DNA of 11,495 nucleotides, from the NCBI GenBank assembly GCA_035649235.1, contig DASRJX010000007.1, positions 1-11,495 on the forward strand, read 5' to 3'. The position numbers were made by a program, and so were the translations under genes. Below the pieces are notes generated by a model that was given only the letters and a program-made list of their open reading frames with translations, was not told the DNA's origin and ran no database searches. Each line of letters begins with the position of its first letter. Position 1 is the stretch's first letter. Below, piece by piece: positions 1 to 8,592 of the stretch. Source of the stretch: DASRJX01 sp035649235. Its GTDB lineage: Bacteria; Acidobacteriota; Polarisedimenticolia; Gp22-AA2.

Positions 1-194
1 TAGGTCACAGGTCCCAGGTCGACCACGAACCGCCGGCACCCCTCCTCGAGCAGTGCCCGCACCGTCCGGCCCAGCTCCGACAGTCGATCGCCGCGCAGGT
101 CGAGGGATCTCGGGGACCCATCCGTCGGCGGACAGACGGCGTCGGCGAATTCGAGGATGCGCACTGTTCCGCTGGCGCGAACGCCGATCGCCAT
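1..194 (-). CDS. STAS-domain anti-sigma factor antagonist, N-terminal part (runs off the window)
   Basis: The 64 visible codons run from an ATG at 194 to the window edge, so the C-terminal part is missing. A good Shine-Dalgarno (AGGAG, 7-8 nt upstream) supports this start. The protein opens with a beta strand (VRILEF), then LDLRGDRLSELGRTV, a helix (LLEEG) and the strand RRFVVDLGPVT. This is the pattern of STAS domains such as SpoIIAA/RsbV, where the strand ending in D-L-x-x-V-T comes just before the conserved Asp-Ser phosphorylation site. That site lies beyond the edge and cannot be checked. Such proteins bind anti-sigma factors or switch kinases in partner-switching pathways. It lies 71 nt downstream of the M20 peptidase on the same strand, so co-transcription is possible but not shown. 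A STAS domain of another role (transporter tail, toluene-tolerance type) cannot be excluded. Confidence 0.6.
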   Translation of the reverse strand, partial: MAIGVRASGTVRILEFADAVCPPTDGSPRSLDLRGDRLSELGRTVRALLEEGCRRFVVDLGPVT

Positions 195-255
195 GAACGC
201 TCTCCTGTCTCGGCTCTTGACTTGAGGAGGAGTCTAGCGCAAATCGACGGGAGGG

Positions 256-277
256 GGAAAGTCCATCATGACTTTCC
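256..277 (-). repeat. Short inverted repeat across the M20 stop codon
   Basis: GGAAAGTC at 256-263 and GACTTTCC at 270-277 form a perfect 8-bp stem with a 6-nt loop. The stop codon of the peptidase gene (266-268) sits in the loop. On the minus strand the stem is followed by C-rich sequence, not by a T tract. It could be an mRNA 3'-end stabiliser or a weak terminator, or simply chance. Confidence 0.35.
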
Positions 278-1603
278 GGCCAGGCGCAGCAGCGTGACCG
301 CGGCCCGCTTCGCCTGGCTCGGGAGCGTGCGCAGGTCGGCGGTCTCCTTGTCGGTGTGCCCGCCGTCGCCCATCTGGCCGATGCCGTCGATGGCCATCTC
401 GACGAGCGTCTCGGTGAACGAGACGTCGGCCGCGCCGGCCCTGGACGGGTCGACGGCCGCCACTTCCCCAAAGCCGAGATCGCGGCTGGCCCGATCGTAC
501 AGAGCGAGGAGGCGCCGGTTCCCCTCGGACGGGGCGAATGGAGGATAGCTGTCCTCGAAGAGGATCTCGGCCGAGGTCTGGGGCAGGTGCGCCGCGACGA
601 TGCGCCGCATCGCCTCCTTGGCGCGCTCCCGCTGCTCGAGGGAGAGGGCCCTGAGATCGCCCGCGACCACGGCGCTCTCGGCGACGACGTTCGTCTTGCC
701 GAAGGCGGTGCCGCGGTTCTCGTCCGGATCGAAGGTCACGGCGGTCCCTCCGAGCGCCGTGCCCGGATTGACGGTCAGGTAGGCCTCGCCCGAGAGGGCG
801 TCGTGGAACGCCGCCAGGATGCGCGCCGCCTCGTAGATCGCCCCGCTGCCGATGTCGGCGCGGAAGATCTGCGACGAGTGCGCCGGGTGGCCGGTGGCGC
901 GCAGGCGCCAGCTGCTGCTGCCGCGGCGGGCGATGACCGCCGTGCGCGGATCGCCTGCCCCGTCCTCGAACCCGATGGCGACGTCGGCCCATTCGGCCGC
1001 CTGTACGAGATGGCGCCGGGCGAGCGCTATGGGAGAGCCGGAGTCCTCTTCGTCGCCGGTCAGGACGGCCACGAAGGCGAGGCGATCCAGGACACCGGCC
1101 TCCTTCAGGGCCTGCAGGGCGAGGAGCATGATGACGTCGCCGCCCTTCATGTCGCAGATGCCCGGGCCGCGGGCGGCATCGCCCGTGAGCCGCTCGAATT
1201 TCTGGAACGCTGTGTCGCGCTCGAAGACGGTGTCGAGGTGGCCGATCAGGAGGACCTTCGGCGCCCCGTCCCTTCCGGCGCGCCGGGCGACGAGGTGCCC
1301 GGCCCGGCCCCAGGAAGCGCCGTCGATCCACTCGGTCGTGAAGCCGAGTTTCTCGAACTCCGGCGCGAACAGACGGCCCACCGCGCGCACGCCGTCGAGG
1401 TTCATCGTGCCGCTGTTGATGTCGACCGCACGCTGGAGGAGGTCGAGCGCCGCCGGCGCGCCCCGATCCACGGCCGCCACTATCCGGCGCTCGGCGCGCG
1501 ACAGCCCCTCGGCCGTCGCGGGCCGGACGGCCGCGAAAGACGCGCAGCCGGCGAACAGCAGGAGGAGAGTCGCACGCAGGACAACAGAGGCGGCCCGGCA
1601 CAT
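266..1603 (-). CDS. Exported M20-family zinc metallopeptidase (glutamate carboxypeptidase-like)
   Basis: The 445-residue protein matches the carboxypeptidase G2/ArgE-type M20 family, which cleaves C-terminal residues using two Zn ions. Visible ligands, counted from the chosen ATG, are H122 and D124 in GHLDTVF, D151 in CDMKGGD, E185/E186 in TGDEED (general base plus Zn ligand), E213 in GFEDG and H416 in GGHTDKE. The GHPAHSSQ segment near residue 240 belongs to the inserted dimerisation domain. The N-terminus is a basic then hydrophobic signal sequence with a possible lipobox (FAGC, Cys20), so export and perhaps lipidation are expected. A TTG 39 nt upstream (1642) overlaps the stop of the RND remnant as TTGA and would add a non-hydrophobic extension. 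I prefer the ATG because the signal peptide follows it directly. Neither start has a clear Shine-Dalgarno. All catalytic residues are present. The natural substrate is unknown. Confidence 0.9.
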   Translation of the reverse strand: MCRAASVVLRATLLLLFAGCASFAAVRPATAEGLSRAERRIVAAVDRGAPAALDLLQRAVDINSGTMNLDGVRAVGRLFAPEFEKLGFTTEWIDGASWGRAGHLVARRAGRDGAPKVLLIGHLDTVFERDTAFQKFERLTGDAARGPGICDMKGGDVIMLLALQALKEAGVLDRLAFVAVLTGDEEDSGSPIALARRHLVQAAEWADVAIGFEDGAGDPRTAVIARRGSSSWRLRATGHPAHSSQIFRADIGSGAIYEAARILAAFHDALSGEAYLTVNPGTALGGTAVTFDPDENRGTAFGKTNVVAESAVVAGDLRALSLEQRERAKEAMRRIVAAHLPQTSAEILFEDSYPPFAPSEGNRRLLALYDRASRDLGFGEVAAVDPSRAGAADVSFTETLVEMAIDGIGQMGDGGHTDKETADLRTLPSQAKRAAVTLLRLAGKS

Positions 1604-1638
1604 GATCGGCGGGTCAGACCCTACACCAGGACGGACCG

Positions 1639-1866
1639 TCAAGGATAGCCCGCACGCGGCGCGAAGAAGCGATACAGCGCCGGCAGGACCAGGAGCGTCA
1701 GGAGGGTGGAGGTCAGAAGCCCCCCGATCATGACCGTCGCCAGCGGCTTCTGGACCTCGGCCCCGGGGCCGGTCGCCAGGGCCATCGGCACGAAGCCGAG
1801 GCTGGCGACGAGCGCCGTCATCAGGACGGGACGCAGCCGCGACCGGGCCGCGCGGCGGGCCGCCTG
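1639..1866 (-). pseudogene. C-terminal remnant of a CzcA/CusA-type RND heavy-metal efflux pump
   Basis: About 75 codons encode the last transmembrane helices of a heavy-metal RND transporter: SRLRPVLMTA, ASLGFVPMA, TGPGAEVQKP and the hydrophobic stretch through TLLTLLVLPALYRFF, ending in TGA at 1639. In intact CzcA/CusA (about 1,030-1,050 residues) these segments follow nearly a thousand residues of porter and membrane domains. Here the family-like frame is recognisable only from about 1866. The frame stays open further upstream, but it runs into the 3' end of the unrelated small gene at 1911-2207. An ATG at 1821 could start a 60-residue peptide, but that would not be a pump. The best reading is the 3' end left by a deletion that removed the rest of czcA and probably its partner genes. 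The stop overlaps a TTG that might start the M20 gene. Confidence 0.8.
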
Positions 1867-1910
1867 GACTACGGATTGAATTGGAACAGGCCGGACGAGG
1901 TGACGTCCGA

Positions 1911-2207
1911 CTAGGAGCGGCTTATCGGGATGTGCTCGGGGAGGGCGGTGAAGCCGGCCGCGGTGGAGTCGACGAGGACTTCCCGGGCCCCGGCCGGAGC
2001 CTCGGGTCTTTCGAGCAGCGCCGCCTCGACCGCGGGAAGCGGGTTGGAACAGCAGAAGCAGTCGGCCACGCAGACCTCATCGCAGGCGTCGGCGTCCGCG
2101 GGCATCGGAACGGACATCGACGCCTCGTCGGGTTGGATCGGCAGGGGATCGCACCAGGCATCAGGGAGGTCTAACAGGATGGTGGAAAGCAGCAAGGCCG
2201 CCGCCAT
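1911..2207 (-). CDS. Small secreted Cys-rich protein of the type found beside RND metal-efflux genes
   Basis: The 98-residue protein starts with a hydrophobic segment (MAAALLLSTILLDLPDAW) that looks like a signal peptide. It is followed by a Cys cluster with C42, C46, C50, C52 and C53 in CDEVC and ADCFCCS, plus C19. The rest is Pro/Ala-rich without recognisable folds. From memory, small proteins with a DCFCCS-like motif precede czc/cus-type efflux operons in Acidobacteriota and related bacteria, which fits the pump remnant just downstream. A periplasmic metal-binding role is an inference from the Cys cluster and this context. A TTG at 2246, overlapping the stop of the upstream gene as TTGA, would add 13 residues including several Arg and would make a better positively charged signal-peptide start. 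I list the ATG, but either start could be right. Confidence 0.6.
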   Translation of the reverse strand: MAAALLLSTILLDLPDAWCDPLPIQPDEASMSVPMPADADACDEVCVADCFCCSNPLPAVEAALLERPEAPAGAREVLVDSTAAGFTALPEHIPISRS

Positions 2208-2242
2208 CCTGGCGGCAAGCCTTCCAGGTCCGCGACGCCCGG

Positions 2243-2440
2243 TCAAATCTCCTCGTCCGTCCTCGGCTGGGGGCCGGGGATGATGCCTGCGATGTCCGGA
2301 TCCTCCTCGGCTGGCTTCCCCTCGGGGTCCTGGCGCTCCGCCTTGCGCTGCAGCCGGCGCGCGAACTTGTCCTGCGCCCGCTGCTGGCGGGCCATCTCCT
2401 TCTGCCGTTTCATGAAGGTCGAGCGGGATCGCTTGGCCAT
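2243..2440 (-). CDS. Small conserved hypothetical protein, highly charged
   Basis: The 65-residue protein begins MAKRSRSTFMKRQKEMARQQ, continues as a Lys/Arg/Gln-rich helix to about residue 38, then turns acidic and ends with DPDIAGIIPGPQP. I recognise this layout (basic KRQKEMARQQ helix followed by an acidic D-I-A-G-I-x-P-G-P tail) from short hypothetical proteins in Acidobacteriota and deltaproteobacteria. I know of no function for them. A Shine-Dalgarno-like AGGA lies 8 nt before the ATG at 2440. The basic first half could bind nucleic acid or ribosomes, which is speculation. Its stop TGA overlaps a possible TTG start of the next gene (TTGA), so the two may be co-translated. A frame running through here from 2468 (minus) is Arg/Gly/Pro-rich shadow. 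Confidence 0.7.
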   Translation of the reverse strand: MAKRSRSTFMKRQKEMARQQRAQDKFARRLQRKAERQDPEGKPAEEDPDIAGIIPGPQPRTDEEI

Positions 2441-2545
2441 GTCGTCCGTCCTGCCGGGTGTTGATCAAGCGGGTAGGCCGTTCGGCGCGAACGGCTAAGA
2501 GTACCCGAAGTCACGCTCGCGCGTCAAAGGGCGACGGAAGAGTTC

Positions 2546-2575
2546 GGCGTGGCCGATGCGAGCATCGGCCACGCC
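2546..2575. repeat. 14-bp perfect inverted repeat (hairpin)
   Basis: GGCGTGGCCGATGC at 2546-2559 is exactly complementary to GCATCGGCCACGCC at 2562-2575, with only GA between (a realistic loop of 4 nt after opening one pair). On the minus strand it sits about 325 nt after the regulator stop and about 105 nt before the next start. No T tract follows on either strand, so it is not a canonical intrinsic terminator. It could be a terminator of the GC-only type, a processing site or a dispersed palindrome. Confidence 0.75.
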
Positions 2576-2587
2576 CGGAACGACCTC

Positions 2588-2613
2588 TGCGGCCTTGGCC
2601 TGGGGAGGCCGCA
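2588..2613. repeat. 8-bp inverted repeat (hairpin)
   Basis: TGCGGCCT at 2588-2595 pairs with AGGCCGCA at 2606-2613 around a 10-nt loop. A flanking CGAC/GTCG pair (2581-2584 and 2616-2619) can extend the stem with small bulges. It lies 12 nt from the 14-bp hairpin on its left and 22 nt from the 11-bp hairpin on its right. Confidence 0.55.
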
Positions 2614-2635
2614 AAGTCGTCCGATACAAAGGGTT

Positions 2636-2661
2636 GGGGCGCGGCCTTGCGGCCGCGCCCC
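2636..2661. repeat. 11-bp perfect GC-rich inverted repeat (hairpin)
   Basis: GGGGCGCGGCC at 2636-2646 pairs perfectly with GGCCGCGCCCC at 2651-2661 around a TTGC tetraloop. It is very stable on either strand. On the minus strand the stem is followed by AACCCTTTG, which has only a short T stretch. It may end transcription of the kinase/regulator operon, but the missing T run leaves this open. Confidence 0.65.
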
Positions 2662-2899
2662 GGGGGGAGGGCCTCTCCGGCCCCACGTGCGGCGCGGGGG
2701 TGAGGAGAAGCCCCGGGGATTTCCTGCAGTCCCTCCTCGCGGCAAACGAAACAATCACGGCGAGCCACTCGCCATCCGGCGACAGGATGGACTGTCAACA
2801 GTGCGGGCGAACGTTACGCCGGGACTTCCCCTACAGCAATACAGCCGACCCCTTGGATGGGGGCCTGAATCACTGTAGTGGGGGTGACCAGGGCCCGGG

Positions 2900-3600
2900 C
2901 TAGGGGGCGATCAGGTTGTTGCGGAGGGCGTAATGGATGACGTCGCTCAGGCCGTGGAGCCCGAGCTTGCGCATCAGGTTGCTGCGGTGCGTCTCGACCG
3001 TCTTGACACTGACGTCCAGGAGCGCTGCGACTTCCTTGTTGCTCTTCCCCTGGGCCAGGAGCTGGACGATCTCCCGCTCGCGCATCGTCAGGGTCGGCTT
3101 CGAAGGCTGCCGCTCCGAAACGCGAGCCTCCTGGCCAAAGTAGCCGTCCAGGACCTGCCGCGAGGCGTCGGAAGTGAAGTAGGGCCGGTGCGCCGCCAGC
3201 GCCTCGATGGCGGCGATGAGCTCCGCCCCCCCATCCGATTTCAGGACATAGCCGCTGGCCCCGGTTTCCAGGACGTCGCGGACCGTCTGCTCGGAATAGT
3301 GCATCGACAGGATCAGGATCTCCGTATGCGGCGCCGTCTTGCGGATCCGCCGCGCCACGTCGAGCCCGTTCAGGAGCGGCATCCCGATGTCGAGGACGAC
3401 GATGTCCGGGGCGAGGTGCTGCAGCATCGCAAGGGCCTCGAGCCCGTCGACGGCCTCGCCCACCACCTCGTAGCCCTTGGCCTCGAGCAGGTTCCTGACG
3501 CCGCGCCGGACGACCTCGTGGTCGTCCGCCACGAGGACGCGGATGCGGCCTGCGCGGGAGGCGCTTCTCTCCCTCGGCGGAGGGTCCAGAACCGGCGCGC

Positions 3601-3604
<4 letters not shown>
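2900..3604 (-). CDS. NarL/FixJ-family response regulator (REC + LuxR-type HTH)
   Basis: The 234-residue protein has a receiver domain at about residues 21-140 with the acidic pair D27/D28 (VADDHE), phosphoacceptor D72 in VLDIGMP, switch residue S100 and K122 in YVLKSD. A LuxR-type DNA-binding helix-turn-helix follows at about 170-228 (LTMREREIVQLLAQGKSNKEV, VSVKTVETHRSNLMRKLG). All phosphorylation residues are present. The GTG start at 3604 overlaps the kinase stop as GTGA, so translation is probably coupled. No better start is visible, since the receiver fold begins about 20 residues in. The HisKA_3-type kinase directly upstream is the class that phosphorylates NarL-type regulators, so they form a cognate pair by both family and position. 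Target genes are unknown. The residues before IRVLVADD are low-complexity and may be dispensable. Confidence 0.95.
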
Positions 3605-7275
<3,671 letters not shown>

Positions 7276-7328
7276 GGAGGCTGGTCGCCGCCCGCACCTC
7301 CCAGGACACTGTTCTGTGACGAGACTTC

Positions 7329-7358
7329 ATCCTACACCGCTGTTTTGAGATACCACAA
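7329..7358 (-). promoter_or_regulatory. Possible promoter of the CheB-CheR kinase operon
   Basis: In the 176-nt divergent gap (7276-7451) the minus strand reads TTGTGG (7358-7353), an 18-nt spacer and TAGGAT (7334-7329), about 54 nt before the kinase ATG. Both boxes match the sigma-70 consensus only partly. This gap is also the most AT-rich stretch near the kinase start. On the plus strand TGCTATCCT at 7401-7409 resembles an extended -10 for the gene at 7452, but no -35 box fits it. Confidence 0.25.
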
Positions 7359-7440
7359 GCGAGAATTGTGCCATGGGTCCCTGCGCCGAAGACCGCCCTG
7401 TGCTATCCTTACCGGCCGTCTTGAAAACCGCCGCCGCCTC

Positions 7441-7446
7441 AGGAGG
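7441..7446 (+). promoter_or_regulatory. Perfect Shine-Dalgarno deciding a TTG start
   Basis: AGGAGG lies 5 nt before the TTG at 7452. No ATG or GTG in that frame has an equal site, so it fixes the start of the small plus-strand gene. Confidence 0.85.
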
Positions 7447-7451
7447 CTACT

Positions 7452-7697
7452 TTGGGCAAGAATCCGGACGCCTTTGCCGTGAATGAGCGCATCCAGCATG
7501 GCATGTATGGGCTGGGGACGATCAAGGAAGTGAACGCGCAGTACACCACGATCGAGTTCGACGAGAACGGCCGTAGGAAGTTCCTGACCAGCCTGGTCCG
7601 CCTGGAGCGGAGCAGCGTCGCCGCGCCGGCGCCGCCGCCGCGGAAGTCCCGCGCCCGGAAGCCTGCGGCCCCCAAACCCGCGAAACCGAAGAAGTAA
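7452..7697 (+). CDS. Small basic protein with a beta-barrel-like domain (UvrD/PcrA C-terminal-like)
   Basis: The 81-residue protein starts at TTG with a perfect upstream AGGAGG. Residues 10-53 (HGMYGLGTIKEV, TTIEFDENGRRKFL, LVRLE) follow a pattern of short beta strands: x-H-x-x-[FY]-G-x-G-x-I, then I-x-F-D-x-x-G-x-[RK]-K-F-L, then V-x-L-E. This resembles the small SH3/Tudor-like module at the C-terminus of UvrD/PcrA helicases, which binds RNA polymerase or nucleic acid. The tail (55-81) is a Pro/Ala/Lys/Arg-rich disordered stretch. As a stand-alone protein its function is unknown; RNA polymerase or nucleic-acid binding is an inference from the fold resemblance and the charge. It is the only plus-strand gene here, divergent from the kinase and convergent with the RRM gene, whose stop is only 8 nt away. 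Without a terminator between them, the two transcripts should overlap. Confidence 0.75.
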   Translation: MGKNPDAFAVNERIQHGMYGLGTIKEVNAQYTTIEFDENGRRKFLTSLVRLERSSVAAPAPPPRKSRARKPAAPKPAKPKK

Positions 7698-7705
7698 GGA
7701 CGCTC

Positions 7706-8080
7706 TTAGAGGCTGCGCTTGCGGGCCCGCAGGCCGCGGCGGCTGCCGCCGTCCTTGCGGAAACGAGGGCCGGGCGGGGGAGCGTCGTAACCGAAGCTGC
7801 GCGGCGCCCCCGAGAAGCGCCCCGGTCCGGCGGAGCGCTCGCGCGCCTCGCCGACGTTCAGGTTGCGTCCTCTCAGCTCGACCCCGTTGAGCTTGGTGAT
7901 CGCCTGACTTGCGTCCTCATCCGAGCCCATCTCCACGAAAGCGAACCCGCGCGGCCGGCCGGTCGCACGATCGCGGATCACGGCGACCGAGTCGCAGGTT
8001 CCGGCCGTGGCGAACAACTCCTTCAGCTCGTCCTCCGTGGTCTCGAACGACAGGTTGCCCACGAACAGTTTTCGGCTCAT
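7706..8080 (-). CDS. RRM-type RNA-binding protein
   Basis: The 124-residue protein has a single RNA-recognition motif at residues 3-78 with both signature motifs: RNP2 LFVGNL (5-10) and RNP1 RGFAFVEM (44-51). The aromatic RNA-stacking residues are present. The tail (80-124) is rich in Gly, Arg and Pro and probably disordered, as in the bacterial and cyanobacterial Rbp family of cold-inducible RNA-binding proteins. The expected role is binding single-stranded RNA, as a chaperone or stability factor. The ATG at 8080 starts directly before the RRM (MSRKLFVGNL); the upstream sequence is purine-rich (GAGAAAGCGAGAG) but not a perfect Shine-Dalgarno. It follows the cold-shock gene by 75 nt, with a terminator-like hairpin between, so it may depend partly on read-through. 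Two RNA-chaperone genes in tandem suggest a shared cold or growth response. Confidence 0.92.
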   Translation of the reverse strand: MSRKLFVGNLSFETTEDELKELFATAGTCDSVAVIRDRATGRPRGFAFVEMGSDEDASQAITKLNGVELRGRNLNVGEARERSAGPGRFSGAPRSFGYDAPPPGPRFRKDGGSRRGLRARKRSL

Positions 8081-8111
8081 CTCTCGCTTTCTCGAATCAA
8101 TGAGAAGTGAA

Positions 8112-8138
8112 GGCCCCCGGAGGATCGCTCCGGGGGCC
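8112..8138 (-). terminator. Terminator-like hairpin between the cold-shock and RRM genes
   Basis: GGCCCCCGGAG (8112-8122) and CTCCGGGGGCC (8128-8138) form a perfect 11-bp stem with a 5-nt loop. On the minus strand it lies 17 nt after the cold-shock gene stop and is followed by TTCACTTCTCATT, a loose T-rich tract. It looks like an intrinsic terminator or attenuator. It ends 31 nt before the RRM start, so read-through would give a leader carrying this hairpin. Confidence 0.7.
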
Positions 8139-8155
8139 GGAAGTGACGGATTCGC

Positions 8156-8359
8156 TCAGACAGGGCGGACGTTCTCGGCGGCTGGGCCCTTCTGGCCCTG
8201 GACGACCTCGAACTCCACGGCCTGGCCCTCGCTCAGACTGCGGAATCCCTGGGTCTTGATTGCGGAGTGATGAACGAAGACATCCTTCGAACCGTCATCC
8301 GGCGTGATGAACCCAAATCCCTTCGCGTCGTTGAACCACTTGACCTTACCTCTTACCAT
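8156..8359 (-). CDS. CspA-family cold-shock protein
   Basis: The 67-residue protein is a single cold-shock domain of normal family length. It carries GKVKWFNDAKGFGFI with RNP1 (KGFGFI, residues 13-18), RNP2 (VFVHH, 27-31) and the usual end EGQAVEFEV...GPAAENV. Such proteins bind single-stranded RNA and DNA as small five-stranded barrels and melt mRNA structure. The start at 8359 is fixed by the domain beginning at residue 2. Upstream is a purine-rich GAGAGAGAGAAAG rather than a strict Shine-Dalgarno. A promoter about 160 nt upstream implies a long 5' leader, a known trait of thermally or growth-regulated csp genes. Individual csp genes are not always cold-induced, so cold induction is not certain. 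I do not assign cspA itself. Confidence 0.97.
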   Translation of the reverse strand: MVRGKVKWFNDAKGFGFITPDDGSKDVFVHHSAIKTQGFRSLSEGQAVEFEVVQGQKGPAAENVRPV

Positions 8360-8512
8360 GGAACTTTCTCTCTCTCTTTTGCCACACGTGAACGTTAAGC
8401 CAGGACGCGATCGCCCTGTTCAGTTTGTCCCCACATTGCAAGCGATGAACCTAGCGAACCTGACTGCAGCACGCGGTGGCAGGCGTCTGGGGGTAGTCAA
8501 TCGGAGGCACGC
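8360..8512 (-). promoter_or_regulatory. Predicted 5' leader of the cold-shock mRNA
   Basis: If transcription begins about 7 nt after the -10 box, the leader is about 150 nt. It carries palindromes AACGTT and CACGTG close together near the start codon (around 8384-8396), and a purine repeat just before the ATG. Long leaders of csp mRNAs can refold with temperature and control translation. Here this is inferred from length and position; I could not fold it. Confidence 0.45.
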
Positions 8513-8518
8513 ACGGGA

Positions 8519-8547
8519 AGCATAGGAAACTCGGAGGCCAAAGTCAA
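8519..8547 (-). promoter_or_regulatory. Sigma-70-type promoter of the cold-shock gene
   Basis: On the minus strand TTGACT (8547-8542, 5 of 6 matches) and TATGCT (8524-8519, 4 of 6) are separated by exactly 17 nt. Just upstream is an AT-rich CAACTTTTTGAT stretch resembling an UP element. It lies between the regulator stop (8592) and the cold-shock gene and is the best promoter in the window. Confidence 0.7.
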
Positions 8548-8576
8548 TCAAAAAGTTGTGACAAGGGCCGGCGGCC

Positions 8577-8592
8577 AGCCCCCTCAGGGGCT
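8577..8592 (-). terminator. Possible terminator of the kinase/OmpR-regulator operon
   Basis: AGCCCC (8577-8582) and GGGGCT (8587-8592) form a 6-bp stem that begins at the regulator's stop codon. It is followed by a small GGCC-GCC-GGCC hairpin (8566-8576) and, after about a dozen more bases, a run of five T (8554-8550, minus strand). The distance from stem to T run is longer than in a textbook terminator. Confidence 0.35.

Larger units (their letters stand above)
2441..2899. other. 459-nt intergenic region with several hairpins, no gene seen
   Basis: This gap separates the 3' end of the NarL-type regulator gene from the start of the small hypothetical gene, all on the minus strand. I see no convincing protein: the open frames here are Arg/Pro/Gly-rich and lack ribosome binding sites. 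What it holds is secondary structure: three perfect inverted repeats within 2546-2661 (listed separately), a weaker CTACAG...CTGTAG pair at 2831-2878 enclosing CCCC/GGGG, and a GACAG...CTGTC pair at 2781-2796. It must contain the transcription end of the kinase/regulator operon and probably the promoter of the 2440 gene. I could not pick a convincing -35/-10 pair. Confidence 0.6.

Noticed and set aside
356..1648. Plus-strand frame of 430 codons and a second minus-strand frame (234-1601) over the M20 peptidase
   Set aside because: Only the frame at 266-1603 carries the zinc ligands and the signal peptide. The others are Arg/Gly/Ala-rich shadows.
1872..1911. Short frame ending SSGLFQFNP-stop (minus strand) at the deletion junction, as a possible C-terminus of a lost outer-membrane protein
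   Set aside because: Only 13 codons lie between two stops, too short to identify. The aromatic ending may be chance.
2495..2798. Several open frames of 76-95 codons in the gap
   Set aside because: They overlap in different frames, are Arg/Pro/Gly-rich, read through the hairpins and have no Shine-Dalgarno or recognisable motif.
8304..8525. Plus-strand frame of 73 codons over the cold-shock leader
   Set aside because: It is antisense to the csp start and leader, has no ribosome binding site and no similarity that I recognise.
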